A DNA stretch of 64,000 bases, taken from assembly GCF_001982635.1 (NCBI RefSeq), contig NZ_MKFI01000011.1, positions 1-64,000 on the forward strand, in the 5' to 3' direction. The translations under genes and the position numbers were made by a program. This document shows positions 44,447 through 55,302 of this stretch, piece by piece. Origin of the DNA: Bradyrhizobium mercantei (GTDB taxonomy: Bacteria > Pseudomonadota > Alphaproteobacteria > Rhizobiales > Xanthobacteraceae). Under the pieces are notes generated by a model that did no database searches, was not told the DNA's origin, and saw only the letters and a program-made list of their open reading frames with translations. Numbering within the stretch: position 1 is the first letter of the stretch; the number at the start of each line of letters is the position of its first letter.

Positions 44447-44463
44447 TTTAGAACGATCCTAAG
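44447..44463 (+). promoter_or_regulatory. Possible Irr box upstream of the PepSY gene
   Basis: TTTAGAACGATCCTAAG matches the rhizobial Irr (iron control element) palindrome TTTAGAAYNRTTCTAAA at 15 of 17 bases. It is 177 bases upstream of the PepSY-gene start. A single imperfect match in a GC-rich genome is suggestive only. Confidence 0.45.
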
Positions 44464-44639
44464 AATTGCTCCGAACGGCAGGACGCATTGCCGCAGTTCC
44501 CCGGCGCGCTCGTTGCGGGATCGCAACACGGTCAACGATAAGCCCGACACTGGACGAGTTCTAATCGCCGCGCGACTGCACGCATCTTTCATCGTGCTAG
44601 TGACGGCGAGGATGGAGACTTTGGAATCAGGTAGCGAAG

Positions 44640-45803
44640 TTGACTGCGACGACCAAATCCCTGCGGCGATGGGGCGCCGTCCATAAATGGACCAGCCTGA
44701 TCTGCACATTGTTCATGCTGCTGTTGTGCATCACCGGCCTGCCGCTGATCTTCCACGACGAGATCGATGATCTCCTGCACAACCAGGTCAAGCCGGCCGA
44801 GGCACCGTCCGGCACGCCGCCGGCCAATCTGGATCATCTGCTCGCCAACGCGCTGGCGCAGGCGCCCGGCAAGGTGCCGCACTTCCTGATCTGGGATCGC
44901 GACGAACCCGGCGCGATCTGGGTCAGCGTTGGTCCCTCGATCGACGCCAATCCGGTCGACAACCTGCTGATCCGGATGGATACCCATACCGGCGCCTATC
45001 TCGATTCCCCCGATGTGACCGGCCGCTTCACCTACATCATGCTGAAGCTGCACACCGACATGTTCGCGGGCCTGCCCGGAAAGCTGTTTCTTGGATTGAT
45101 GGGCATCCTGTTCTGCGTCGCGATCATCTCCGGCATCGTGGTCTACGCGCCGTCGATGCGGAAGCTGCGCTTCGGCGCCTACCGCGCGCAGCGCACCCGC
45201 GTGGTGCGCTGGCTCGACGTGCACAACCTCGCCGGCATCCTGCTGGTGGCCTGGACGCTGGTGGTCGGCTTCACCGGCGTCATCAACACCTGGGCCGATC
45301 TCGTGCTCAAGATGTGGCAGTTCGGCCAGCTCGCCGAGATGACCGCGCAGTACAAGGACCGCGGCGTGCCGTCGAAGCTGACCTCGCTGAACGGGGCGGT
45401 TGAGGTGGCGAGGCACGCGGTGCCCGGAATGACGCCGAGCTTCGTCGCCTTCCCGGGCACTCTCTTCAGCAGCAAGAGCCATTATGCTGTTTTCCTGCAC
45501 GGCGATACGCCGCTGACCTCGCGGCTGTTGAAGCCCGCGCTGATCGACGCGGAAACCGGTGCGCTGACCGACAGCCGCGACATGCCCTGGTATGTGTCGA
45601 CGCTGTACGTCTCGCAGCCGCTGCATTTCGGCGACTACGGCGGCATGCCGCTCAAGATCGTCTGGGCGCTGCTCGACATCCTGACCATCTTCATTCTCGT
45701 CACCGGCGTGTATCTGTGGATGCGCCGGCGCAAGGCGGGCGTGAGCCAGGAACGCGCCATCGCCAACGCCGCCTCGATCGACAACCCCGTACTCACGTCG
45801 TGA
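44640..45803 (+). CDS. PepSY-associated membrane protein (iron-regulated type)
   Basis: 387 residues. The start used is TTG, with no strong ribosome site; an alternative start further in cannot be excluded. There are four or more helices: HKWTSLICTLFMLLLCITGL (about 15-35), GKLFLGLMGILFCVAIISGIVVY, NLAGILLVAWTLVVGFTGV and IVWALLDILTIFILVTGVYL. Conserved His of PepSY_TM proteins are in VHKW, KLHTDMF and DVHNLAG. Relatives are iron-responsive and reduce or transport siderophore iron. The next gene is a 60-residue membrane protein. Confidence 0.85.
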   Translation: MTATTKSLRRWGAVHKWTSLICTLFMLLLCITGLPLIFHDEIDDLLHNQVKPAEAPSGTPPANLDHLLANALAQAPGKVPHFLIWDRDEPGAIWVSVGPSIDANPVDNLLIRMDTHTGAYLDSPDVTGRFTYIMLKLHTDMFAGLPGKLFLGLMGILFCVAIISGIVVYAPSMRKLRFGAYRAQRTRVVRWLDVHNLAGILLVAWTLVVGFTGVINTWADLVLKMWQFGQLAEMTAQYKDRGVPSKLTSLNGAVEVARHAVPGMTPSFVAFPGTLFSSKSHYAVFLHGDTPLTSRLLKPALIDAETGALTDSRDMPWYVSTLYVSQPLHFGDYGGMPLKIVWALLDILTIFILVTGVYLWMRRRKAGVSQERAIANAASIDNPVLTS

Positions 45804-45810
45804 CGTCAGC

Positions 45811-45993
45811 ATGGTCGCACATCGCTCATTGACCCAGATCTTCGCCGCGCCGCTCGCGATCGCGATCGTGAGCACGGTGGGATTGATCAGCGCGCTGGTC
45901 GGCGACGGCTGGTGGGATGCAGTTTCCTGGGCAGCGCTCGGCCTGCCGGTGCTGCTCTATCTCGCGTTCATCTGGCGGCGCCGGCCGAATTGA
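45811..45993 (+). CDS. Small membrane protein in the PepSY operon
   Basis: 60 residues, eight bases after the PepSY gene stop. Two hydrophobic helices are seen (IFAAPLAIAIVSTVGLIS and AVSWAALGLPVLLYLAF). Companion genes of this kind follow PepSY proteins in several rhizobia. Function unknown. Confidence 0.72.
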   Translation: MVAHRSLTQIFAAPLAIAIVSTVGLISALVGDGWWDAVSWAALGLPVLLYLAFIWRRRPN

Positions 45994-46018
45994 CGCCGGC
46001 TTGCCCGATCGCTGCTAG

Positions 46019-46831
46019 CTAGATCAGCGCTTCCGCGCGCAACGTTGCCTCGATCTCGCCGAGGATCCGCGCCAGCCGCTCGGCCCACGCGGTTTCACCG
46101 GCCTGGTCGGAAATCAGGTCCTGACGGATTTCGATGCCTGAATTCATCAGGCCGCGCTTCTCGCCATGCACGGGGATCGTGTAGTCGGTCTCGTCGCTGA
46201 CCGCATAGGGCTCGTTGTCGCCGACCACGAGATCGCCCTCGCTGCGCAGATGCTTCAGCAGCAGCGGTGGCAGTGCCTTGTCGTGGTGGTACAGCGTGCC
46301 GATGTGCCAGGGCCGCGCGATGCCGGCATAAACCGGCGTGAAGCTGTGCAGCGACACCAGCACTGTCGGCATGCCCTGGCGCGTGCGTTCGTCGATGATC
46401 TCGTCGATGCGCTGATGATAGGGATCGAAGATCTGCGCGCGGCGCAGCTCGACGGCTTCGCGCGACAGGCCTTCATTGCCGGGAACGGTGGTGGCCTCGC
46501 TGATCAGCGGGACCGAGCTTGCGACATGCGGCGGACGGTTGCAGTCGATCACGAGCCGCGAATAGCGCTGCGCGATCAGGTGCGCGCCGAGCAGGTCGGA
46601 GAGTTGCGTTGCGACGTCGGCGATGCCGATGTCCCAGGCGATGTGCCGCACGAGCTCGGATTCGGGCAGGCCGAGATCGCCGAGCGGGGAGGGAATCAGC
46701 CTGCCGTAGTGATCGCAGGTGAACAGGAACGGCGAGTGGCCGGCAGGATTGCGTTCAAGAACCGGTGAAACGTCGGTGCTTGCGAGCAGAAACGATGGGC
46801 CACCGCCGTAATTCAAGGGCCTTTTCCTCAA
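46019..46831 (-). CDS. N-formylglutamate amidohydrolase family protein
   Basis: 270 residues. The fold is a Zn-dependent aminohydrolase-like domain. Visible features are FTCDHYGRLIPS (metal-site region), SRLVIDCNRPP and VLVSLHSFTPVY. The classical enzyme works in histidine breakdown, but similar proteins with other roles are common in rhizobia. The given start is a TTG; a second TTG (at codon 6) could be used, so the N-terminus is uncertain. It is transcribed towards the PepSY operon and divergently from the transglutaminase pair. Confidence 0.83.
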   Translation of the reverse strand: MRKRPLNYGGGPSFLLASTDVSPVLERNPAGHSPFLFTCDHYGRLIPSPLGDLGLPESELVRHIAWDIGIADVATQLSDLLGAHLIAQRYSRLVIDCNRPPHVASSVPLISEATTVPGNEGLSREAVELRRAQIFDPYHQRIDEIIDERTRQGMPTVLVSLHSFTPVYAGIARPWHIGTLYHHDKALPPLLLKHLRSEGDLVVGDNEPYAVSDETDYTIPVHGEKRGLMNSGIEIRQDLISDQAGETAWAERLARILGEIEATLRAEALI

Positions 46832-46918
46832 CTTTGCCTATTCGAGCGGCATCTGGTCTGGAATCGAGCAGCTTTCTCTATAGATTAAGCGGTCCGAAAT
46901 CACGATGATTGTTTGAAG

Positions 46919-47821
46919 ATGCCGCTCCTGACTATTCATCACAAGACCGTTTATCGCTACGCGCGCCCGGTGGCGTTCGGCGAGCACCGCATCATGCTGC
47001 GCCCCCGCGACGGCCATGATCTGCGCGTGCTCGACAGCGCACTTGTGATCGATCCGCAACCGATGTCGCTGCGCTGGATTCACGACGTGTTCGGCAACAG
47101 CATGGCGATCGCGGCCTTCGACGAGCGCGCCGACACGCTGTCCTTTGTCTCGACCGCGACGGTCGAGCACAATCCGGCCGACAGGTTCGCGTTGACGCCG
47201 GACGACGCCGCCTACTTCTATCCGTTTCTCTACGACGACGAGGAATTCCCCGATCTGCAGCAGTTCATCACGCCGCAATATGGCGACCCGAACGGTGAGC
47301 TGTCGGCCTGGGCGCGGCGCTTCCTCGATGTCGAGCCGCCGACGCCGACGTTCAGGATCCTGAGCGGCATGACGCATGGCATTCGCGAGGCGTTCAGCTA
47401 TCGCAAGCGCTACGAGCAGGGCACCCAGCATCCGCTTGATACGCTGCGGACGCAGTCCGGCACCTGCCGCGACTATGCGCTGTTCATGATCGAGGCGCTG
47501 CGCCGGCTCGGCATCGCCGCGCGTTTCGTCTCCGGCTATCTCGCGATGCCTCCCGGCAGCGCGCATGGCTACGTCGGCGGCGGCTCGACCCATGCCTGGG
47601 TGCAGGTCTATCTGCCGAGTGCCGGCTGGATCGAGTTCGATCCGACCAACGGCATCGTCGGCACGCGCGATCTGATCCGCGTCGCGGTGGCGCGCGATCC
47701 GCGGCAGGCGATCCCGCTGCACGGCGTCTATCTCGGCGCGGCGGATGCGTATCTCGGCATGGACGTCGACATCAAGGTCGTCTCGGTCGGCGAGAGCCTG
47801 GCGGAGCAGGAGACAGCCTGA
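46919..47821 (+). CDS. Transglutaminase-like protein 1, complete triad
   Basis: 300 residues from the ATG at 46919 (a TTG two codons before is possible). The bacterial transglutaminase N-terminal domain (LTIHHKTVYRYARPVAFGEH) is followed by the papain-like core with Cys183 (SGTCRDYA), His225 (STHAWVQV) and Asp241 (EFDPTNG). Likely a cysteine protease or transglutaminase acting on peptides in the cytoplasm. The family is usually found near a DUF403/alpha-E and an ATP-grasp gene; none is in this window. Its stop overlaps the next gene by spacing of 2 bases. Confidence 0.87.
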   Translation: MPLLTIHHKTVYRYARPVAFGEHRIMLRPRDGHDLRVLDSALVIDPQPMSLRWIHDVFGNSMAIAAFDERADTLSFVSTATVEHNPADRFALTPDDAAYFYPFLYDDEEFPDLQQFITPQYGDPNGELSAWARRFLDVEPPTPTFRILSGMTHGIREAFSYRKRYEQGTQHPLDTLRTQSGTCRDYALFMIEALRRLGIAARFVSGYLAMPPGSAHGYVGGGSTHAWVQVYLPSAGWIEFDPTNGIVGTRDLIRVAVARDPRQAIPLHGVYLGAADAYLGMDVDIKVVSVGESLAEQETA

Positions 47822-47823
47822 CG

Positions 47824-48636
47824 ATGCAGATCAAGGTCGGCTTCGAGATCACCTACACGGCGGCGCAGCCGACCCCGATGGTGATCATGCTGTCGATCCA
47901 TCCGTCGCGCTACGCCGACATCGTCGGCACCGAGAGCATTTCGACCGAGCCGGACGTCCCGATCGGCCTCTATCGCGACGGCTTCGGCAATGTCTGCGGG
48001 CGGCTGGTCGCCCCTCGCGGCGGCGTCACCTTCCGCGGCAGCGCGCTGGTGCGCGATTCCGGGTTGCCCGACATCGTCAACCCGGCGGCGCAGCAGCTGC
48101 CGATCGAGCAACTGCCCGACGACATGCTGCTCTATCTGATGCCGAGCCGCTATTGCGAGACCGACAAGCTGACCGACATCGCCTGGTCGCTGTTCGGCAA
48201 TACACCGCCGGGCTGGGCGCGGGTGCAGGCGATCACCGATTTCGTGCACCACCACGTGACGTTCGGCTACCAGCACGCCCATCACATGAAGTCGGCACAC
48301 GACGTCTATGAAAGCCGCGCCGGCGTTTGTCGTGACTTCGCGCATCTGGCGCTCACCCTCTGCCGCTGCATGGGCATTCCGGCGCGCTACTGCACTGGCT
48401 ATCTCGGCGACATCGGCGTGCCGCAGGATCCGGCGCCGATGGACTTTTCCGGCTGGTTCGAGGTCTATCTGTCCGGCCAGTGGTACACCTTCGATGCCCG
48501 CCACAATGTGCCGCGAATCGGCCGCATCCTGATGGCGACCGGCCGCGACGCCGCCGACGTGGCGCTCACCACGAGCTTCGGCCGCATGACGCTGGCGAAG
48601 TTCGTCGTGGTGACGGATGAGGTGGCGGCGGCTTGA
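47824..48636 (+). CDS. Transglutaminase-like protein 2, lacking the catalytic His
   Basis: 270 residues, two bases after its partner. It has Cys169 (AGVCRDFAH) and Asp224 (WYTFDARHN). At the usual HAW position the sequence is FSGWFEVYL, Ser209-Gly210-Trp211, so the triad His is missing. It may be inactive, or use another base. It may form a hetero-complex with the intact protein upstream. The two share an operon and probably a promoter. Same C-D spacing as transglutaminases. Confidence 0.82.
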   Translation: MQIKVGFEITYTAAQPTPMVIMLSIHPSRYADIVGTESISTEPDVPIGLYRDGFGNVCGRLVAPRGGVTFRGSALVRDSGLPDIVNPAAQQLPIEQLPDDMLLYLMPSRYCETDKLTDIAWSLFGNTPPGWARVQAITDFVHHHVTFGYQHAHHMKSAHDVYESRAGVCRDFAHLALTLCRCMGIPARYCTGYLGDIGVPQDPAPMDFSGWFEVYLSGQWYTFDARHNVPRIGRILMATGRDAADVALTTSFGRMTLAKFVVVTDEVAAA

Positions 48637-48689
48637 TTCTTCCCGGACCTTCCGTCATTCAGGGCGCGTACCATTGCGGCGCCTTCCGT

Positions 48690-48814
48690 CGTCGTCCCTG
48701 CGAAAGCAGGGACCCATACGCCGCGGCTCCCGTTGTTGACAGGACCCGTCGTTCCGGCGTCGCGCAATGATTTGGATTGGTGGTTATGGGTCCCTGCTTT
48801 CGCAGGGACGACAG
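48690..48814. repeat. Composite intergenic repeat ending in CCTGCTTTCGCAGGGACGAC
   Basis: Left arm CGTCGTCCCTGCGAAAGCAG and right arm CCTGCTTTCGCAGGGACGAC are an inverted pair; the middle contains GGTGGTTATGGGTC, as at 25024-25157. It separates the transglutaminase genes from the next gene. Confidence 0.84.
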
Positions 48815-48876
48815 CGAGTGTGAGGCGCAGCTTGTAAGTTATACTGCCCCGTTCTGCCGGAATGACAAGTGAGACC

Positions 48877-49275
48877 ATGACCTCCGACCTTCTCTTCGTC
48901 TACGGCACGCTGATGCGCGGCTTCGACCATCCGATGGCGAAGCTGCTCGCCGGCAATGCCGAATTCCTCGGACCAGCGCAGTGCCGCGGCCGGCTCTATC
49001 TGGTGAAGCACTATCCGGGCCTAGTGGCATCCGACGATCCCGCCGACATCGTGCATGGCGAACTGTTCCGCCTGCGCGAGCGCGACGCCATGCTGCGCGA
49101 ATTCGACATGTACGAGGCCTGCGGCGAGGGCTTTCCTCAGCCGACCGAATATGTCCGCGAAATGCTGAAGGTGACGCTTGCCGATGGCAGCGTGCGCGAG
49201 GCGTGGACCTATCTCTACAACTGGCCGGTCACCGAGCTGCCGCGGATCGCGTCAGGAAAGTTTCTCGAGTACTAG
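48877..49275 (+). CDS. Gamma-glutamylcyclotransferase-like protein
   Basis: 132 residues from the ATG at 48877 (ATG at 48862 is an alternative five codons longer). The GGCT/AIG2 fold begins LLFVYGTLMRGFDHPMAKLL with the YGTL signature and has the Glu in GELFRLRERDAMLREFDMYE. The family cyclises gamma-glutamyl groups to release pyroglutamate. The substrate here is not known. It converges on the chlorite dismutase gene. Confidence 0.85.
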   Translation: MTSDLLFVYGTLMRGFDHPMAKLLAGNAEFLGPAQCRGRLYLVKHYPGLVASDDPADIVHGELFRLRERDAMLREFDMYEACGEGFPQPTEYVREMLKVTLADGSVREAWTYLYNWPVTELPRIASGKFLEY

Positions 49276-49321
49276 TACGCACTGCGTCAAGCCCGGCCAT
49301 GACAGGTTGAAAGAGCTCGCG

Positions 49322-49876
49322 TCACACCTCCCGCTCGACGCGGATATCCACCTCGCGCTCGACGAAGCTCCATTCCTCGGTCGCGCGCAGCATGGCGACC
49401 AGCTCGTCGAACAGGCTGGCATGCTCGGGGGCGAATTCGAACCAGGTCAGGAAGTCGAAGGGCATGCCGAGGTCGCGGGCGTGAAACAGCTGGCGGGCGA
49501 TCGCCGGCAGGTATTTCAGCGTGCCTTCGATGTGGTGCGACTTGTCCTCAAAGATCGCGCGCCGCTCCTCCTGCGTAAGATCCCACCACGCCGCGGATTT
49601 CCGGATAGGGATCAGCGCCGCAAGCGTCGCCTCGCTGCGGCCGAGCCCGGCCTGCACGGCAACGAGCTTCTCGCGTTCTTCCTTCTGGGTGTAGCGCAGA
49701 TGGCTGGCGACACCTGCAAGCCGCCAGGAGGTCTGCGCCGGCAACAGCGGCAGCGCGATCGCGTCGCTCGCAACGATCGACAGCGCCGCGACCTTCGGCA
49801 GCGTCTCGCCCTTCACCCTCGTGATGGACGTGACCTGCCAGCCGCCGCTCTGTCCGCCTCTGAACGTCGTGAACAT
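49322..49876 (-). CDS. Chlorite dismutase, small (lineage II) type
   Basis: 184 residues from the ATG at 49876, the length of the short Cld of Nitrobacter. Lineage II residues fit with a constant offset of plus one: Gln75, Lys93, Trp97, proximal His115 (SHHIEG), distal Arg128 (AIARQLF) and Glu168. The distal Arg is the residue that makes chlorite turnover efficient (ClO2- to Cl- and O2), whereas most Cld-fold relatives are HemQ or other hemes. The fold segment DFLTWFEFAPEHASLFDELV is also typical. Heme binding and chlorite activity are inferred. Confidence 0.85.
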   Translation of the reverse strand: MFTTFRGGQSGGWQVTSITRVKGETLPKVAALSIVASDAIALPLLPAQTSWRLAGVASHLRYTQKEEREKLVAVQAGLGRSEATLAALIPIRKSAAWWDLTQEERRAIFEDKSHHIEGTLKYLPAIARQLFHARDLGMPFDFLTWFEFAPEHASLFDELVAMLRATEEWSFVEREVDIRVEREV

Positions 49877-50089
49877 GACGCTATCCAATCCCGGAAGCGG
49901 GGAGGGGGCAAGTTGGCTGAATCATCTCTCCACCGAGGATTTCGGGGTAGCCCGGCGGGACCGGCCGTGACATGACGGGGCCTGTGAATAGCCCGGAAAA
50001 ACCCCACATTGTTCGTCCAACCGGCCGGCGCCCCTATATGGCTAACCGGTTGACCAGCGACTCACCGGATACCACGCTAAGATCGTCCT

Positions 50090-52111
50090 ATGCGCTTCAC
50101 GCCCGAATTCCTCGATGAGCTGCGCGCCCGGCTTCCGGTCTCGGAAGTCGTGGGCAAGCGCGTCAAGCTCAAGAAGGCCGGGCGGGAGTGGAAGGGCCTG
50201 TCGCCGTTCCAGCAGGAGAAGACGCCGTCGTTCTTTGTCAACGACCAGAAGCAGGCCTGGTTTGATTTCTCCTCCGGGCTGAATGGCAACATCTTCGATT
50301 TCCTCATGAAGACCGAGGGCGTGACGTTCCCGGAGGCGGTCGAGCGCCTCGCCGCGATGGCGGGCGTTTCGCTGCCGGCTGCGACGCCCGATGCGGCGCG
50401 GAATGCTCAGCACCGCCGCACCCTGCACGACGTGATGGAACTGGCGACCAAGTTCTTCGCGGACACGCTGGCCTCGCGCAATGGCGCCAAGGCGCGCGGC
50501 TACCTCGCCGACCGCGCCATCTCGCCGGCGACCCAGCTCCAGTTCCGGATGGGCTACGCGCCGCCGGATCGCTTTGCGCTGAAGGAGCATCTCGGCGCGC
50601 AGGGCATTTCGACCGAGGACATGGTCGAGGCGGGGCTGCTGGTGTCCGGCGACGACAAGCCGGTGCCGTTCGATCGCTTCCGCGACCGCGTCATGTTCCC
50701 GATCACGGACGCCCGTGGCCGCGTCATCGCGTTCGGCGGCCGGGCGCTGGAGAAGGACGTTCCGGCAAAATACCTGAACTCGCCGGAAACCACGCTGTTT
50801 CACAAAGGCGACAATCTCTACAATTTGTTCACCGCGCGGCAGGCCGCGCATGACGGCGCGCAGCTGATCGTCGTCGAGGGCTATGTCGACGTCATCGCCA
50901 TGGTCACCTCGGGCTTCCCCGGCGCCGTCGCGCCGCTCGGTACCGCGCTGACCGAGAACCAGCTCGCGTTGCTCTGGAAGATGGTCGACGAGCCGATCCT
51001 CTGCTTCGACGGCGACCGTGCCGGCAAGAAGGCCGCGTACCGCGCGGCCGACATCGCCCTGCCGCAGCTCAAGCCGGGCAAGAGCCTGCGCATCGCGTTG
51101 CTGCCGGAAGGGCAAGACCCCGACGACCTCGCCCGCTCCGGCGGCCGCGCCGCGATCGAGGACGTGATCTCGGCGGCGCGTCCGCTCGCTGAGATGATCT
51201 GGTCGCGCGAGATCGAGGGCGGCAATTTCGATACGCCCGAGCGCCGGGCCGCACTCGAGGCCAAGATCGGCGAGCTCACCAACGGCATCCGCGACGAGGT
51301 GGTGCGCCGCTATTACCGTCAGGATTTGCAGGAGCGGCTGCAACGCAGCTTCGCCCCGGAGGGGGGCCGCGGCGGTTATGGCCGCGGCGGCGGCTTCGGC
51401 AGAGGTAATTTCGGCGGCGGCCGCGGCGGCGAATCACCCCGCCAGTTTGTCCCCCGCGGACCCTCCCAGGGGGGCCAAGGCGGCCGGTTCGGGGCCAAGG
51501 GCGGCGTCACCCCCGGGATTTCACGGGGACCCTACCAGGCCGCCAGCCCCCAGCTCGCCAACAGCCCGATCATGCGCGGCCAGCGCAGCGCGATCTCCCG
51601 CCGCGAGGCCCTGATCCTGCAATGCCTGATCAACCACCCCTGGCTGCTGCACGACCATCTCGAGGAGGTGGCGGCGCTCGAACTCGCCCACCCCGAGGCC
51701 CACAAGCTCAGGGCGGCCATCATCGCGGCCTTTGCCCACGACCATCACCATTCCCCTGACGTCGAGGAGCAGGCCGAAAAGATGCGGGCCGATCTCGAAG
51801 CGGGCGGATTATCGCAGATTCTTCAAAGGGTTGAGCGGGCGATCACGACCCAGGCGGTGTGGGGTGCGCAGATCGGCGCGGCGCGCGAGGATGTTTTATC
51901 AACCTGGCGTCAACTCGTTGCCTTGCATCAGAAAACCCACGCCTTACTTAGGGAAAGAAAAGATGCGGAAGCGGCCTTGGCTGAAGACTCCAGCGAGGCC
52001 AATCTGGCATGGTTGCAGGATATCCAGGCCCGGATGGCAGAAGCCGATGGGACCGAAGCCCTGATTGAAGGGTTCGGAGAATTATCGGGCCGGTTCCAGC
52101 GTAATGTCTGA
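50090..52111 (+). CDS. dnaG: DNA primase
   Basis: 673 residues. It makes RNA primers at replication forks. Domains: N-terminal CHC2-type domain (1-100), TOPRIM core with VVEGYVDVIAM and CFDGDRAGKKA, and a helicase-binding C-terminus (from about 500). The zinc-ligand positions are not Cys or His: Ser38-Pro-Phe-Gln41 (for CPFH) and Asp59/Ser62 (for CxxC). A Gly/Arg-rich linker, about 424-487 (GRGGYGRGGGFGRGN), lies between core and C-terminal domain. Upstream of rpoD, as in many alphaproteobacteria. Confidence 0.95.
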   Translation: MRFTPEFLDELRARLPVSEVVGKRVKLKKAGREWKGLSPFQQEKTPSFFVNDQKQAWFDFSSGLNGNIFDFLMKTEGVTFPEAVERLAAMAGVSLPAATPDAARNAQHRRTLHDVMELATKFFADTLASRNGAKARGYLADRAISPATQLQFRMGYAPPDRFALKEHLGAQGISTEDMVEAGLLVSGDDKPVPFDRFRDRVMFPITDARGRVIAFGGRALEKDVPAKYLNSPETTLFHKGDNLYNLFTARQAAHDGAQLIVVEGYVDVIAMVTSGFPGAVAPLGTALTENQLALLWKMVDEPILCFDGDRAGKKAAYRAADIALPQLKPGKSLRIALLPEGQDPDDLARSGGRAAIEDVISAARPLAEMIWSREIEGGNFDTPERRAALEAKIGELTNGIRDEVVRRYYRQDLQERLQRSFAPEGGRGGYGRGGGFGRGNFGGGRGGESPRQFVPRGPSQGGQGGRFGAKGGVTPGISRGPYQAASPQLANSPIMRGQRSAISRREALILQCLINHPWLLHDHLEEVAALELAHPEAHKLRAAIIAAFAHDHHHSPDVEEQAEKMRADLEAGGLSQILQRVERAITTQAVWGAQIGAAREDVLSTWRQLVALHQKTHALLRERKDAEAALAEDSSEANLAWLQDIQARMAEADGTEALIEGFGELSGRFQRNV

Positions 52112-52364
52112 TAACAAAAATGCTGCGGACGGCGCTGGCCGAGCCCGCAAAAAGACTCGCCAAACCCATGGTTTGGCTGCAAAAACAGGGTTAAGCGAAA
52201 CTTAATAGCCTCGCGGCTATTCAAGATTGGAAACCGTTGAGACGGATGACAGGGGTGGCGAGATTTTGCGCCGCCCTTTGTGCGTCGAGAGAGTAAATCT
52301 AGATCTCATGCCGATGTGTGCGCGTGGCGCCATTTTGCATGACCGCGTTTCGGGAGCTTAGTGA

Positions 52365-54497
<2,133 letters not shown>

Positions 54498-54520
54498 GAC
54501 GACGTCATCCATCGAGACAA

Positions 54521-54549
54521 AAACGGCGGGCAAAGGCCCGCCGTTTTCA
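54521..54549 (+). terminator. Intrinsic terminator of rpoD
   Basis: Stem AAAACGGCGGGC/GCCCGCCGTTTT with loop AAAG, starting 24 bases after the rpoD stop and ending in a T-run. Confidence 0.93.
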
Positions 54550-54592
54550 TTTGTAGAGATCTCGCAAAATTCAAACGCCGGCGCCCGCGGCC

Positions 54593-54807
54593 ACCCCTCT
54601 CCCCAATCCTCCCCCGCAAGGCGGCACTTCTGCGCGTCCTACCCTCAACTGTCGTCGCCCGGCTCGACCGGGCGATCCAGTACGCCGCGGCCTCTCGGCT
54701 CAAGCACTTCCGTCTCTGGAATACTGGATCACCCGCATGCGCGGGTGATGACATCCTGGTTGGGACGAGCAGAAGTGCCCCCTTGCGGGGGAGGGTGGGG
54801 AGAGGGT
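54593..54807. repeat. Intergenic palindromic repeat, CTCTCCCCAATCCTCCCCC type
   Basis: Left end ACCCCTCTCCCCAATCCTCC and right end GGGGGAGGGTGGGGAGAGGG are inverted, around AGTGCCGCCTTGC-type and GCACTTCTGC pairs. The inner part contains GGCGATCCAGTA and GATCACCCGCATGCGGG. Related to 3541-3728 and 14691-14836. It fills the gap after rpoD. Confidence 0.78.
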
Positions 54808-54883
54808 ACCGCCTGCTCTGATGCTGATGGAGTGCGGAGATTGGTCAGCGAGTGGACTTGACGTAGCAACCGCCTCGCGCGCG

Positions 54884-55120
54884 CTACTTCTTCTTCGCGC
54901 CGACCCGTTCGATCGACTTGATCTCGAGCGGCGGGCGGCCGCCCTTTTCGGCGATCTCGCGGTCCTGGTCGCGCAGGAAGGCGCGCACCGGCTCGTCGCC
55001 GTCGAGCCCGCCAATGAGCTCCGAGGGCACGCGGCGGTTGGAGCGCTGCGAGCCGTCTTCATAGAACACGTTGAAGAAGGCGAATTCGCCTTTGGGATTG
55101 GTCCCGGGTTTTTTCGGCAT
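54884..55120 (-). CDS. Conserved small hypothetical protein
   Basis: 78 residues, basic at both ends (MPKKPGTNPKGEFAFFNVFY, ...ERVGAKKK). Short proteins with this start and an aromatic YEDGSQRSNRRVP core occur in Bradyrhizobium, but I know no function. It lies between the repeat after rpoD and the CHAT gene, on the CHAT gene's strand, with a 183-base gap. Confidence 0.7.
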   Translation of the reverse strand: MPKKPGTNPKGEFAFFNVFYEDGSQRSNRRVPSELIGGLDGDEPVRAFLRDQDREIAEKGGRPPLEIKSIERVGAKKK

Positions 55121-55302
55121 GCGCGGCTTGTCCTCGATCGCAGCGCCGCTGTCAAAGCAAATCCCGCGCGCTAGCGCGCTGGGCTGCCCTGCGCAATCCG
55201 GCGGCGAAGGTCCTTGCGATGCGATCGGACGTAATCCCGCGAGATGTCAAGATGACAACGGCCTGCGAGATGTCCACCGTTCTCTTGCGTCCGGCGTCTG
55301 CC

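Noticed and set aside
52160..52176. Palindrome CCAAACCCATGGTTTGG between dnaG and rpoD
   Set aside because: Short and without any known regulator link; could be chance or a minor operator.
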